Positions 1 to 12,559 of a stretch of 64,000 nucleotides of DNA are shown here, piece after piece. Position numbers and translations under genes: made by a program. The notes beneath the pieces were generated by a model, which saw only the letters and a list, made by a program, of their open reading frames with translations, did no database searches and was not told the DNA's origin. The stretch spans positions 7,593,759-7,657,758 of the forward strand of contig NC_135559.1 in NCBI RefSeq assembly GCF_964340395.1, in the 5' to 3' direction. This stretch comes from Glandiceps talaboti. Lineage: Eukaryota > Hemichordata > Enteropneusta > Spengelidae. The stretch's first letter is position 1. Every line of letters begins with the position of its first letter.

Positions 1-82
1 ATACTCGTGTAAGCTTTTATTTGTCATGATTTTATTAGATACGTATAAGAAAATTTACTAAAACTTTAATGAAGGGCGTTAC

Positions 83-2135
83 CTTTCTCAATAGTGCTCT
101 CTGTCGCAAATGTGGGCGATGTTTGTAGATCGGTTCCGGTGATCAATTCTGTTGTCGATACTCTGGAACTTCTCATTCCAGTGGCTGCTTCTCCGGGCTG
201 GTTTGCTTCCACACCGTTACTGGAGGCACTCACTGGTTGAAAAGATGACACCTTAGTCGGCGTGTTTGATGTCTTATTTGTACTAAACACCTTTGGCATT
301 TTACTTGTATGTGTTGACGCAGTTCTATTTAGTTCCTGCCGTCTGGTTTCAAGTATTCTTTTTAATTCTTCTACCATGCTAGAACTATGGCTACAACAAC
401 AACGACCTGATAGATAATAAATATCAGATATACCATCAGTAAAATTGCTCTAGTATGTGGGACGAGAAGTGTGTCTACAATTGTTAATAAATAAAGTAAC
501 TTCACTATCGTGTCTACACCATTGAACCGTATGCAATAACAGCTGAATATGGCCGTATGAGTTAACCGAAAAATACTAGGGACCGTATACAATTTATGGC
601 ATTATTTATGGCAGGTGTGGGTAAGAAAATGAAGGACCTGACCTGAAATGGCCTTGAATTAATTTATAAGTTATCGGTAGTTACGTTAGAATATTGGCTA
701 CGATGCCTATGCGGAGTGCCTCAGGGATCTATCCTCGGTCCTACTCTTTTCCTTATTTACATAAATGACATAAGCAATTCTACAGACTACTTTCAATTTA
801 GGTTATTCGCAGATGACACAAATTTATTCAGATCAACTCACATGAATGCCATAAATCTTGACATTATCAATGCAGAATTCAATAAGGTAGTTACTTGGTG
901 TTTGGCTAACAAACTTACAATAAATGAAGATAAAACTAATTTCATGCTAATAAGTACGCCTCAACGTCAAAAGACTTTGCAAGGTAGTATCTCTGTCAAT
1001 AACACACAAATAGAGCGAGTTTCCTCAACCAGTTATCTTGGTGTAAGTATTGATTCTTCACTTTCTTGGAATCGTCATATTAACAACATACTAAAAGTTG
1101 TAACCCCAAAGTTCGGAATCATTTCAAGAATTAGACATTTTGTTCCCAAGTCAATACTAATTACCATTTACAACACATTCATTTTACCACACTTAACATA
1201 TTGCATAGAAATCTGGGGCAACACTTACTTAACTATTCTGGATCCACTTTTCCGTCTTCAAAAGAAACTCGTTCGTCTTTTAACATTCTCTGACTTCCAT
1301 GCTCACTCCGCACCACTATACCGAAAACTTGACATTCTTAACATCTTTCAACTATGTGAATTCTACTCCTGTATATTTGCCTTTGACCTGATGAATAACC
1401 ACTACCCCCACGATATAGAGAAATACTTCCAGTATCCCGTAACAACATATTCAACACGCCAAGCATATCAGGGTAATTTCCCCATACCACTAACCCGTTT
1501 AAGAATTACTCAAACAACTTCCAATACGCCATAACCTAGCACTGGAACTCATTACCACCATCCCTCAAATGTATAAATTCAAGAAAATCATTCAAAGAGG
1601 AACTAAGAAATCACATCGTATCTAAGACCTAAGGGCTTGTTTGTTTTGTCTTTGTTTTTGTTTTGTTTTTTCGAGGGTTTGTATGTAACTTAGTGTATAT
1701 ATTTCTTACAGAAAACTTGTTTTCAGATATGTTTTTGTTTTATTTTATTTTCTGTTTTGTACTTTATATGTTGTGTGTCTGGGCCATTGGATTAAGACTA
1801 GTTCCACTGAACTATTTCCTTGGCCCTCACCAGGGAGGGTGACCATGCAATATCAAATTATGTTTTTGTCATGTACACTTTCCCAGTCTAAGTTCTGTCA
1901 TCCTTTTTGGTGAAATAAAATGAATTACATGAATTACAATTACAAGTCCATTGTAAGCCTAACCACATGTGTGAACAGAAAAGAAAAGACATTTCTGTCG
2001 TTGAATGGATATCTTCTCCCTACCTGTATCAGTAGTTTCTAGTAACACTGTAAATCCAATGATTACAGCAGTGATAGCCAGCAACCAGTACAACAGCAAT
2101 GCTAACATCACATTTCGACATGTATTTTCAGCCAT
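83..2135 (-). CDS. Transmembrane lectin paralogue, 5' part (exons 1-2)
   Basis: Two coding exons of a gene that continues past base 1. Exon 1 is 2135-2024: ATG, then MAENTCRN, then a hydrophobic helix, with donor GTAGGG. Exon 2 is 406-83: a Cys/Ser run, a charged helix, and a Ser/Thr-rich stalk with the N-glycosylation site NRT, with donor GTAACG. Both exons are in frame and each is exactly one codon longer than its partner in the plus-strand copy. The intron has received a LINE at 712-1941. The EGF and lectin exons expected next would lie outside the window. It is probably an intact or recently intact paralogue of the gene at 12560, transcribed in the opposite direction. Whether it is expressed or complete cannot be judged here. 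Confidence 0.72.
712..1941 (+). mobile_element. 5'-truncated CR1/L2-like LINE
   Basis: The insert is absent from the right arm, which gives clean boundaries: sequence after GCCTATG (ends 711) up to ACAAGTCC (starts 1942). The empty site carries about 12 extra bases (AGGATGGACTCT), so the target lost a few bases and no target duplication is seen. The open frame at 716-1534 starts inside the reverse transcriptase at PQGSILGP, followed by FADDTNLF (the catalytic DD), the thumb and a C-terminal region. A frame slip near 1530 separates the final WNSLPPSL segment, which ends in a TAA near 1628. The 3' tail carries repeated ATGAATTACA units. The truncation removes ORF1, the endonuclease and the first half of the RT, so this copy is dead. 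Confidence 0.88.
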
Positions 2136-2392
2136 TTGTACACCAATTTTCGTATTCCTAGTGGTATCTGTAGATATTTGATAATGGTCAGAAAGTAAAT
2201 AAAATTATAAGTTTACCGATTTCATTGATAAATTCAACATGTCATTATCAACCTAACTTCAATTTTGGTATTCCTTATGGTGGTGTAAACTCTCAAGGTA
2301 TCCCACACAGCTCATCTTGATGCAGTCAGGTCCACATTAACTGTGTAAATACTTACAATACGTTGTAATTATATTGATCAAACAACAAGTCG

Positions 2393-2457
<65 letters not shown>

Positions 2458-2760
2458 CCGCAGCAGCAAACATACTGGTTGTATGTGATTGGCTCCGTCG
2501 AGGTATTCATACAAACGGGTATACTTTAAAAGAAAAAAAATGTCATCTCTGGCGAAACAAAGAGTATAGCTCAAAACAAAAGGAGAATTACCGCTTACGG
2601 TTTTGTTAGTTTTGTATGGCATACATGGACAGATGGTAATGTTGTCATATGTGTGTTTCCAGTATGTACTAACAGTGAATTTCCCAATACCGTGCAGCTT
2701 TGCTGTTTGATACAACCACACACAGATCTCAATAAAGAAACTACACATACTACACTTTAA
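1942..2760. repeat. (CAA)n microsatellite and inverted-repeat element fragment
   Basis: A (CAA)n run lies at about 2392-2459; its mirror (TTG)n tract in the right arm is at about 12205-12300 and contains a (TCG)n interruption. The sequence 2690-2760 is one terminal half of the inverted-repeat family also seen at 23280-23660, sharing the AAACTRCACATACTACACTTTAA edge in part. Exon 1 of the minus-strand lectin gene (2024-2135) lies inside this stretch. Confidence 0.7.
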
Positions 2761-2763
2761 TAT

Positions 2764-3096
2764 TTGCTGGATATCAAAAATCCTGAATATAGAAAATTGA
2801 TATGTAAATTAAGAAGAAGTAATCATAATCTCATGATTGAGAAAGGCAGACATTTAAAAATGAAACTTGAAGATAGAATATGTAGAAAATGTCAAATGAA
2901 TATAATAGAAGATGAAATGCATTATGTTATGATTTGCCCTTACTACCAACAAAATAGAAACAATTTATACAACACACTAACTATACTAAACCCAAACTTT
3001 GAAAGTATGGCGGAAATTAGAAAATTTACTTTTCTTATGAATAACAGTAATGCTGCACTACAGCTGGCAAAAAAATACACCCCCTCGACTACATAA
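2764..3096 (+). mobile_element. Retroelement-derived ORF fragment (C-terminal, CxxC...HxxxxC)
   Basis: A 110-residue frame with a CRKCQMN...DEMHYVMICPYY pattern. From memory this kind of C-terminal zinc-knuckle-like segment follows the reverse transcriptase in several non-LTR retroelements. No start, RT or endonuclease is present. A homologous, decayed copy lies in the right arm at about 11570-11925 on the minus strand, so the fragment predates the inverted duplication. It adjoins an inverted-repeat element fragment at 2690-2760. Family assignment is uncertain. Confidence 0.5.
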
Positions 3097-3544
3097 AATG
3101 TACTAAATATGGACAAATTAAAATTTTTAAATTCTCTTTTTGTATTTAATTTTATTACTTTCAGCTGTAAGTAATGTTACTTTCTGTTGGTTGTTTGTAA
3201 CATGTAAAGTTTAATCACGTATCTATGTAATTGTACTTTTGTGTCCTTGTTTTGACAATGTTCTTTTTAAAAGAAGAATTCGTCAATAAAATGAATATGA
3301 ATACATCGGCTACTTTTGAAGTTAGCTACATCCCTGATTGCACATACATAAAACGGATGAAATCACAACCGTTGAAAAAATCATACATATGCCCCATCTT
3401 TATTCATAGCATGAATACTTGGGACGTCAACTCATCAACAGCGTTTATATATAGGGGAGGGTCACAGATTCGTTCTGGGAAGGAACATGTTAAAGACATC
3501 AAATCTAAAACTGACCGCTATTTTTGGAAGAAAAGTAAAAACTA

Positions 3545-4124
<580 letters not shown>

Positions 4125-4799
4125 ACCATCACACAAATTTCGATCACCGGAAATTTGGAAATTCATAGAAAACTGGTATCTGTTTTATGGGTTTTTAGGG
4201 GATGATTCCTGGTCAATATGTGATTTCATTGTTTCAATATTTGATTCCCGTCTCTGTACTACCCTTGTAAATAACACCAGTTTTATTTGCTTGTTCGAAT
4301 CAGGAATGAGAGACAAGATTAACACTTACTTATGTAAAGACATACAGTATAAATAGTGTAATTAGTGTCGGCAACTTGTAAAAGCATACACCATCACGCG
4401 ATCCCGGATTTAATACACCAAAGAAAGTTAGCGGTACATGAACAAAAGTCAGAATGGATACAATTGCTAATCTTAAGCTTGTCTATCTCTTACAGGAGGC
4501 TATTTAATAAAAAGGGACTGCAAGGTAGACACAAACGCATCCCTGTAATAATTCTGACAGACAAGATAAATACAAGTCATACATCACATCAAACTGATAA
4601 AAGCGTCGCGTCAACCTCCATCAGAGACACAAACTGTTATCTTTGTATCAGTTATCTTGTTGTCTTCATCAAGTACACCTAATTTGTCTTTGCATGTAAA
4701 GCTTACTGTGTTCAAGTAGGTAAACGCACCGGTGTTATTTCGCTAGTTGTATTTATTAGGAACTTACATGATTTAATCAACGAGTGATCCAGTTACCTT

Positions 4800-5590
4800 T
4801 TTCGACAGTGCTCTCTATCGCAAGTGTGGATGATATGTGTTCATCGGTTCCTAGTGAATATTCTGGAAGTTATTCCAGTGGTAGTTTCGTCTGACTGGTG
4901 ACGGACTGTCGTCGGGAACAGATTTGATATATCACGGGTGCCATCGTCTGAGGTTTCTAGAAGCAAACATTGGTACGAAGGATATAGGATACCACTTTGG
5001 TCGGCGCGTGTTTGATGTCTTCTTAGGTCTACCGATCTCCTCTGGTATCGCACTGGCGTAGGCCCGACGCAGCTCTATTTACCCCATACCGCATGGTTTC
5101 AATTTTTGTTCTTTCAAATGTGTCATGTCAGACCTATCACAACAACAGCAGCAGCAGCGACCTGTTACAAAGCGAAGACACTCCTACTGGATTCCATGGG
5201 GCACTGTGTTACATTTACTCCAAATGTTTTATCTGTATGCCGTGCCTGTATAGCTATATACACTTCATGAGTCCATGTAAAACTGTCTATGTTTGCTATC
5301 TTATTACGTGCTGAGATAGACTTGATATTTGATCGTCAGACTAAACATGTATATATGGCATAAAGGGAACATGTTTCTTACTTCTTTTCCGAGAAGAAAA
5401 GAGTCACATACTTCTGTCACTGAATGAACTACTTTAACCTCAGATTTCTCTATAGTTGTCTGAGCTTTAACCTACCTTTATCAGAAAGGTCTAATAATGC
5501 TATAAACCCAAAAATTACAACACTAATAACCAACCAATTCAACATCACTGTAAACACCACATTTTGGCATGTATTATGAGCCGCACGTCA
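4800..5590 (-). pseudogene. Decayed inner lectin paralogue, left arm
   Basis: At 5588-5471 the minus strand encodes AHNTCQNVVFTVMLNW..., clearly homologous to exon 1 of the lectin gene (AENTCRNVMLALLLYW...), followed by a GTAGG donor. The start codon position reads GCG instead of ATG. At about 5130-4800 a degraded exon 2 follows, with the ACATCAAACACGC and GACAGTGCTCTCTATCGCAA blocks still recognisable but with stops in all frames. The same lesion at the start codon occurs in the right arm copy (8985), so decay began before the inverted duplication. Confidence 0.75.
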
Positions 5591-5897
5591 ATTTTGGTAT
5601 CAGTTAATAACATGTGAAAACGTGAAGTTTTTGTCCAAACTCGCTGTGGCAAATTAATCCTGGCTAAATAAATGTTCACCAGAAGTCTGTCATTTGTATT
5701 AGTTCGTGTACAGCCATCGATACATGTACAGGTAGTGCAGGTGGCTGTAAGCTTATATGTTAAGCTCCTTTAGGGCATTCATTAAAAAACAATTTTTATC
5801 GCAAAGAAACGCCTACTGAGTAAAAAACTTAAAAGTTTAAAATTGCCATTACTTTGCTAGATTTGTCTTGAACATTACTGACACTGGTATACTTATG

Positions 5898-6044
5898 TTA
5901 TTCTCCATTGTTTTTCTTCATTCAGCCAGAAAATACTCGTGACCCAAGACTTTTGTCACTACTCGTCGAGCGACTTATAGTAAGAAAGCCCCTTAGGCCT
6001 GTCATATTTTCATTTGCTGAACGAAGAAAAATATTGGGGAATAA
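5898..6044. mobile_element. TTATTCYCCAATATT-family MITE, copy 1
   Basis: A 147-bp element with inverted ends (TTATTCTCCATTGTTTTTC and GAAAAATATTGGGGAATAA) and an inner GTGACCCAAGACTTTTGTCAC hairpin-like motif. Its partner in the right arm is 8537-8684; two further copies flank the lectin EGF/CTLD exons at 14183-14302 and 18537-18683. Confidence 0.72.
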
Positions 6045-6693
6045 TCTCTAAATATACAATGCACCCAATCAACTTGGAGGTGAGAGTTAACACTGCACCA
6101 AATCCGTCATATTCTAACATATGTCCAAGGGCATACCTAACCCATACGCCATGATTCTGACAATATTCTGACAAATTCTCATTTAATAGTATTCAGATAA
6201 GAATTGCTTGGAATACGACGGCATATGTAGTATGTTGATATGAATATGGTTGCATATCTTGGCATATTAAGATATTATAATATTCTGATATGAATATGAT
6301 AGGCAATACTAACACCAATATTTAAATGTCAAAATGACAGAGGACATTTTTAGATTACCAAGTATGTTAATGTGAATACTTAGGAATTCTCATCTTAGTA
6401 TTTCAAAATGAGAATATTGTTCAAACACCACAGGAATATCTTCTCTCTACGTACACATTTTGATATGAATTTGGTATACCATACTGGCATTCATATGTAT
6501 ATGTGTATGTAACAGAGAATACCTATGACATATCCGATATGATACTCTGAACATTCCAGAATTTGTACTGAATCAAATATAGGTATAAAAACTAATTGGC
6601 TCATATACCTCACCATGTTTTTTCATATGTCACGTGTAGCATTACATCACTTTATGCACAAAGGTAAGGTGCACATTATATTATTGTATTCGA

Positions 6694-7866
6694 GGGTCAT
6701 TCCCGACAAGATTTTCTGTAACCATCGTAAATATTTGACCTTTATCGATAAATCCGGTAATGAAATTTTGTGCAATGTTGCACTTGCATGAGTTCAGCAT
6801 TCCCCGTTAATTTCTTTTATCTCACAGGTTGCAGTACAGAGAATGCAAGTATTCAATGAGTAATCAATACAATGCTTTTGTTTTTACTTGCATCCTATAC
6901 TTCCAGTCTACTTCTGTTTTTTATGTTGACAGCTTTTTTGTTAGTCTGTAAGGTACGCCGTGACAGGACGCCCTCACACATCGGCCAACCCCCTCCGTGA
7001 GAGGAGGTCAGTGAGGGCAGAACGTCACGACGTGTCTTACAGTCTACTTTTTTGTGTGTAACATCGTTTTTCAAAATATTGTGAGTTCTATTTGTGGTCG
7101 TATGCATGTAGGTACAGTGATGCACTCAGTATCTATTGGGATCATGTCCGTAGAGTGAAACTGTCTGGTAAATGTAGACTATATGACCATAAATCATCAC
7201 TTATATTGACATTAAATGACCGTTTTAAAAGATAAAAAAATGAACATATGGAAAGGGGGCTAACATTATTTTTTGAAGTCATTACTAGAGGGCGCTACAC
7301 TAGGAGAAATATTTTCTTGATTTCCTTGGGATTTCTTTGGGATTTTATCATATAGTCGTTGGTGGCGCTGTTTATGAGAAAAATAATTGCGATCATTTCA
7401 TTTGAATTCATTTTTGTTTTCCACGTCAGCTCATCACTGATGGATCGCTTGATGGCCGGGGTAGACTGGTGGTGGATAGTGTGAGTAACCGAGACTGTAT
7501 ATACACAGTTGCCACTTGGACAACCAACACGAATGTGTTCACTTTAAGTGGTTGCCATTACCCAAAACCTGAGACAATCGGACAATCGATTTCACACTGA
7601 CAAAGTTTTCACTTTGAATCGAGTTGATAAAGTATTTCATATTTTCTACAATTTAATTATGTCGGCTGTTTACAATACCATTTTCACTTTTGTGTCTATG
7701 ACACAAAATCATTGGGATAGGCAATCCATTAAAACACTTAGTCATGGACATCTTGATCGACGACGAAGTTAATCGAATTTCGGAAATGAATAATTTTCAT
7801 AAAAATGACTTGGGAAATTTGGAACAAGCATTTGTGAGATAGCTAGCATGGTTGAAAAAAGTGTGT
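6694..7866. other. Unique spacer between the palindrome arms
   Basis: This 1.17-kb stretch separates the two arms and shows no matching partner on either side. Short open frames exist (for example 6895-7125 minus and 7548-7772 plus), but none resembles a known protein and no convincing splice structure was seen. It may hold a shared promoter for the two head-to-head lectin genes, but their first coding exons lie 4-5 kb away. I see no other feature. Confidence 0.7.
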
Positions 7867-8536
7867 TCGAATACAATAATATAATGTGCACCTTACCTTT
7901 GTGCATAATGTGATGTAATGCTACACGTGACATATGAAAAAACATGGTGAGGTATATGAGCCAATTAGTTTTTATACCTATATTTGATTCAATACAAATT
8001 CTGGAATGTTCAGAGTATCATATCGGATATGTCATAGGTATTCTCTGTTACATACACATACACATATGACAACCCATACACATATGAATATTGCCAGTAT
8101 GGTATACCAAATTCATATCAAAATGTGTACGTATAGAGACGATATTCCTGTGGTGTTTGAACAATATTCTCATTTTGAAATACTAAGATGAGAATTCCTA
8201 AGTATTCACATTGACATACTTGGTAATCTAAAAATGTCCTCTGTCATTTTGACATTTAAATATTGGTGTTAGTATTGCCTATCATATTCATATCAGAATA
8301 TTATAATATCTTAATATGCCAAGATATGCAACCATATTCATATCAACATACTACATATGCCGTCGTATTCCAAGCAATTCTTATCTGAATACTATTAAAT
8401 GAGAATTTGTCAGAATATTGTCAGAATCATGGCGTATGGGTTAGGTATGCCCTTGGACATATGTTAGAATATGACGGATTTGGTGCAGTGTTAACTCTCA
8501 CCTCCAAGTTGATTGGGTGCATTGTATATTTAGAGA

Positions 8537-8684
8537 TTATTCCCCAATATTTTTCTTCGTTCAGCAAATGAAAATATGACAGGCCTAAGGGGCTTTCTTA
8601 CTATAAGTCGCTCGACGAGTAGTGACAAAAGTCTTGGGTCACGAGTATTTTTCTGGCTGAATGGAGAAAAATAATGGAGAATAA
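8537..8684. mobile_element. TTATTCYCCAATATT-family MITE, copy 2
   Basis: Inverted-duplication counterpart of the element at 5898-6044. The ends TTATTCCCCAATATTTTTC and GAAAAATAATGGAGAATAA pair with each other. No coding capacity. Confidence 0.72.
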
Positions 8685-8984
8685 CATAAGTATACCAGTG
8701 TCAGTAATGTTCAAGACAAATCTAGCAAAGTAATGGCAATTTTAAACTTTTAAGTTTTTTACTCAGCAGGCGTTTCTTTGCGATAAAAACTGTTTTTATG
8801 AATGCCCTAAAGGAGCTTAACATATAAGCTTACAGCCACCTGCACTACCTGTACATGTATCGATGGTTGTACACGAACTAATACAAATGACAGACTTCTG
8901 GTGAACATTTATTTAGCCAGGATTAATTTGCTACAGCGAGTTTGGACAAAAACTTAGCGTTTTCACAACTAATACCAAAATTGA

Positions 8985-10095
8985 CTTGCGGCTCATAATA
9001 CATTTCGAAATGTGGTATTTGCATTGATATTGAATTGGTTGGTTATTAGTGTTGTAATTTTTGGGTTTATAGCATTATTAGACCTTTCTGATAAAGGTAG
9101 GTTAAAGCTCAGACAACTATAGATAAATCAGAGGTTAAAGTAGTTCATTCAGTGACAGAAGTATGTGACTCTTTTCTTCTCGGAAAAGAAGCAAGAAACA
9201 CGTTCTCTTCATACCATATATACATGTTTAGTATGACCATCAAACATCAAGTCCGTCTCATCACGGTGGATATCAAAATTATAGCAAACACAGAAAGTTT
9301 TACATTGACTCATGAAGTGTATATAGCTATACAGGCACGGCATACGGATAACACATTTAGAGTAAATGTAACACAGTGCCCCATGGAATTCAGTAGGAGT
9401 TTCTTCGCTTTGTAACAAGTCGCTGCTGCTGTTGTTGTGATAGGTCTGACGACATGACACATTTGAATTAGGAACAAAAATTGAAACCAGGCGGTATGGG
9501 GTAAATAGAACTACGTCGGGCCTACGGAAGTGCGATGCCAGAGGAGATCGGTAGGCCTAAGAAGACATCAAACACGCGCCGACCAAAGTGGTATCCCTCG
9601 TATCAAAGTGGTAGCCCCATCTACACGTAGGTCGTCCTACCTCAGGCAGTCCCAAGTCCTACCTGAGGTAGGATAGATTTGTGTCTACACGTAGGAATGT
9701 TACAGCGTATATGTCGCGCCTTCCGTCCTGACAGTACATAGGACGAAGTCAGGACGGTTTCAGGAAACCTCTCAAAGGTGTCCTAAGTCAGGACGGTTTC
9801 AGGACAGGTTCAGGACGCGTTTGCGTCTACACGGGCTTCAAACTATCCTGAATCCTACCTCAGGTAGGATTTTTAGTGCCGTGTAGACGGGGCTATTGAT
9901 TGCTTCTAGCAACGGAATTAAAGAACCAACCATCATCAGACGATGGCACCCGTGATATATCAAATCTGTTCCCGACGACAGTCCGTCATCAGTCAGACGA
10001 AACTACCACTGGAAGAACTTCCAGAATGTTGACTAGGAACCGATGAACACATATCATCCACACTTGCAATAGAGAGCACTGTCGAAAAAGGTAAC
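8985..10095 (+). pseudogene. Decayed inner lectin paralogue, right arm
   Basis: Exon 1 homology runs 8985-9105 (AHNTFRNVVFALILNW..., then GTAGG). The ATG is replaced as in the left arm. Exon 2 homology begins near 9418 (GTCGCTGCTGCTG), keeps ACATCAAACACGC near 9567 and ends near 10090 with GAGAGCACTGTCGAAAAAGG, but it is full of stops and is interrupted by the 9612-9895 element. It is the mirror of 4800-5590. Together with the outer copies it shows that a tandem lectin pair existed before the inverted duplication. Confidence 0.75.
9612..9895. mobile_element. TAGCCCCRTCTACACG inverted-repeat element (MITE)
   Basis: The ends TAGCCCCATCTACACG and CGTGTAGACGGGGCTA are inverted repeats, with TA at both edges as the likely target duplication. 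Inside are repeated CCTACCTCAGGTAGG palindromes and GGACGGTTTCAGGAC units. It is missing at the equivalent place in the left arm (near 4970), so it inserted after the duplication or was precisely absent from the other copy. Confidence 0.78.
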
Positions 10096-10772
10096 TGGAT
10101 CACTCTTTGATTAAATCATGTAAGTTCCTAATAAATACAAATAGCGAAATAACACCGGTGCGTTTAGCTACTTGAACACAGTAAGCTTCACATGCAAAGA
10201 CAAATTAGGTGTACTTGATGAAGACAACAAGATAACTGATACAAAGATAACAGTTTGTGTCTCTGATGGAGGTTGACTCGACGCTTTTATCAGTTTGATG
10301 TGATGTATGTATGTATTCATCTTGTCTGTCAGAATTATTACAGGGATGCGCTTGTGTCTACCTTGCAGTCCCTTTTTTATTACATAGCCTCCTGTAAGAG
10401 ATAGACTAGCTTCAGATCAGCAATTGTATCCATTCTGACTTTTGTTCATGTACCGCTAATTTCTTTGGTGTATTAAATCCGGGATCGCGTGATGGTGTAT
10501 GCTTTTACAAGTTGCCGACACTAATTACACTATTTATACTGTATGTCTTTACATAAGTAAATGTTAATCTTGTCTCTCATTCCTGATTTGCCACGAATTC
10601 GAACAAGCAAATAACACTGGTGTTATTTACAACTTAGGGTAGTACAGAGACGGGAATCAAATATTGAAACAATGAAATCACATACTGAGACCAGGAATCA
10701 TCCCCTAAAAACCCAGATACCAGTTTTCTCTGAATTTCCAAACTTCCAGCAATCGAAAGTTTTGTGATGGTT

Positions 10773-11125
10773 AGGCCTAACAAAAGAAATTGTGTGGTTC
10801 CGATTACGCTTAATGTTACAATAGGTGGGGTAGGTAGATTTTTAAAAATGTTGTTTATATCTATATAATGTTTTTCGTTGTTTTTCATATGGTCTGTGTT
10901 GTTATTGGTTTCTTCTTGTCAGATGTACCAGCCATCACAGATTGGAAGAAAAGTTTTAGATTGTCTTTTTCAGTTGATGTCAGTTTCCGTATCCACTATT
11001 ATTGCGACTTCACAATTTTCGCGATTTTTTTCTTGAATACGTAAAAAAGGGTTTATGGGTGCTTGGCAGTGAAAAACTACTTGGGGTCGGGTAACCGGAA
11101 CCGAACAAAGTTTTTTGTAGGCCTT
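10773..11125. mobile_element. AGGCCTAA-family inverted-repeat element (right arm)
   Basis: Uninterrupted counterpart of 3545-4124, without the TA expansion. It begins TTAGGCCTAACAAAAG and ends TTTTTTGTAGGCCTTA. The open frame that crosses it on the minus strand is a chance frame. Confidence 0.7.
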
Positions 11126-12258
11126 AGTGTTACTTTTCTTCCAAAAATAGCGGTCAGTTTTAGATTTGATGTCTTTAACATGTTCCTTCCCAGAACAAAT
11201 CTGTGACCCTCCCCTATATATAAACGCTATTGAGTTGACGTCCCAAGTATTCATGCTATGAATAAAGATGGGGCATATGTAAGATTTCTTCAACGGTTGT
11301 GATTTCATCCGTTTTATGTATGTGCAATCAGGGATGTAGCTAACTTCAAAAGTAGCCGATGTATTCATATTCATATTTATATTCATTTTATTGACGAATT
11401 CTTCTTTAAAAAAGAACATTGCCAAAACAAGGAAAACATAAGTACAGTTACATATATACATGATTAAACTTTACATGTTACAAACAAACAACCAACAGAA
11501 AGTAACATTGCTTACAGCTGAAAGTAATAAAATTAAATACAAAAAGAGAATTTAAAAAATTTCATTTGTCCATATTTAGTACATTTTATGTAGTCGAGGG
11601 GGTGTATTTTTTTGCCAGCTGTAGTGCAACACCACTGTTATTCATAAGAAAAGTAAATTTTCTAATTTCCGCCATACTTTCAAAGTTTGTTTTAGTATAG
11701 TTAGTGTGTTGTATAAATTGTTTCTATTTTGTTGGTAGTAAGGGCAAATCATAACATAATGCATTTCATCTTCTATTATATTCATTTGACATTTTCTACA
11801 TATTCTATCTTCAAGTTTCATTTATAAATGTCTTCCTTTCTCAATCATTAGATTATGATTACTTATTCTTATTTTACATATAAATTTTCTATATTCAGGA
11901 TTTTTAATATCCTGCAAATATTAAAGTGTAGCATGTGTAGTTTCTTATTGAGATCTGTGTGGTTGTATCAAACAGAGACGCTGAAGGGTATTTTGAAATA
12001 GTACATACTGGAAACACACACATGACATCATTAACATCTGTCCATGTATGCCATACAAAACTAACCGCAAGCAGTAATTCTCCTTTTGTCTTGAGCTGCT
12101 CATTGTTTCGCCATAGATGACAATTTTTTTTATTTAAAGTATACCCGTTTGTATAAATACCTGGACGGAGCCAATCACATATAGCCAGGTATGTTTGCTG
12201 CGGTTGTTGTTGTTGTTGTTGTTGTTGTCGTCGTCGTCTTCGTCGTCGTCGTCGTCGT

Positions 12259-12300
<42 letters not shown>

Positions 12301-12559
12301 GACTTATTGTTTGATCAGTATAATTACAACGTATTGTAAGCATTTACATAGTTAATGTGGACCTGACTGCATCAAGATGAGCTCTGTCGGATACCTCGAG
12401 AGTTTACACCATAAGGAATACCAAAATTGAAGTTAGGTTGATAAGATATGTTGAATTTATCAATGAAATCGGTAAATTTATAATTTTATTTAGATTGAAC
12501 TTTTACTCCAAGGATCAAGGATCTGCAGGTACCACTAGGAATACGAAAATTGATGTACA

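Noticed and set aside
4365-4682. 105-residue frame in the left arm
   Set aside because: The frame is not kept in the right-arm counterpart near 10260-10510 and has no motif.
10970-11461. 163-residue minus-strand frame
   Set aside because: A large part overlaps the AGGCCTAA-family element and no domain is recognisable; the left-arm version is shorter.
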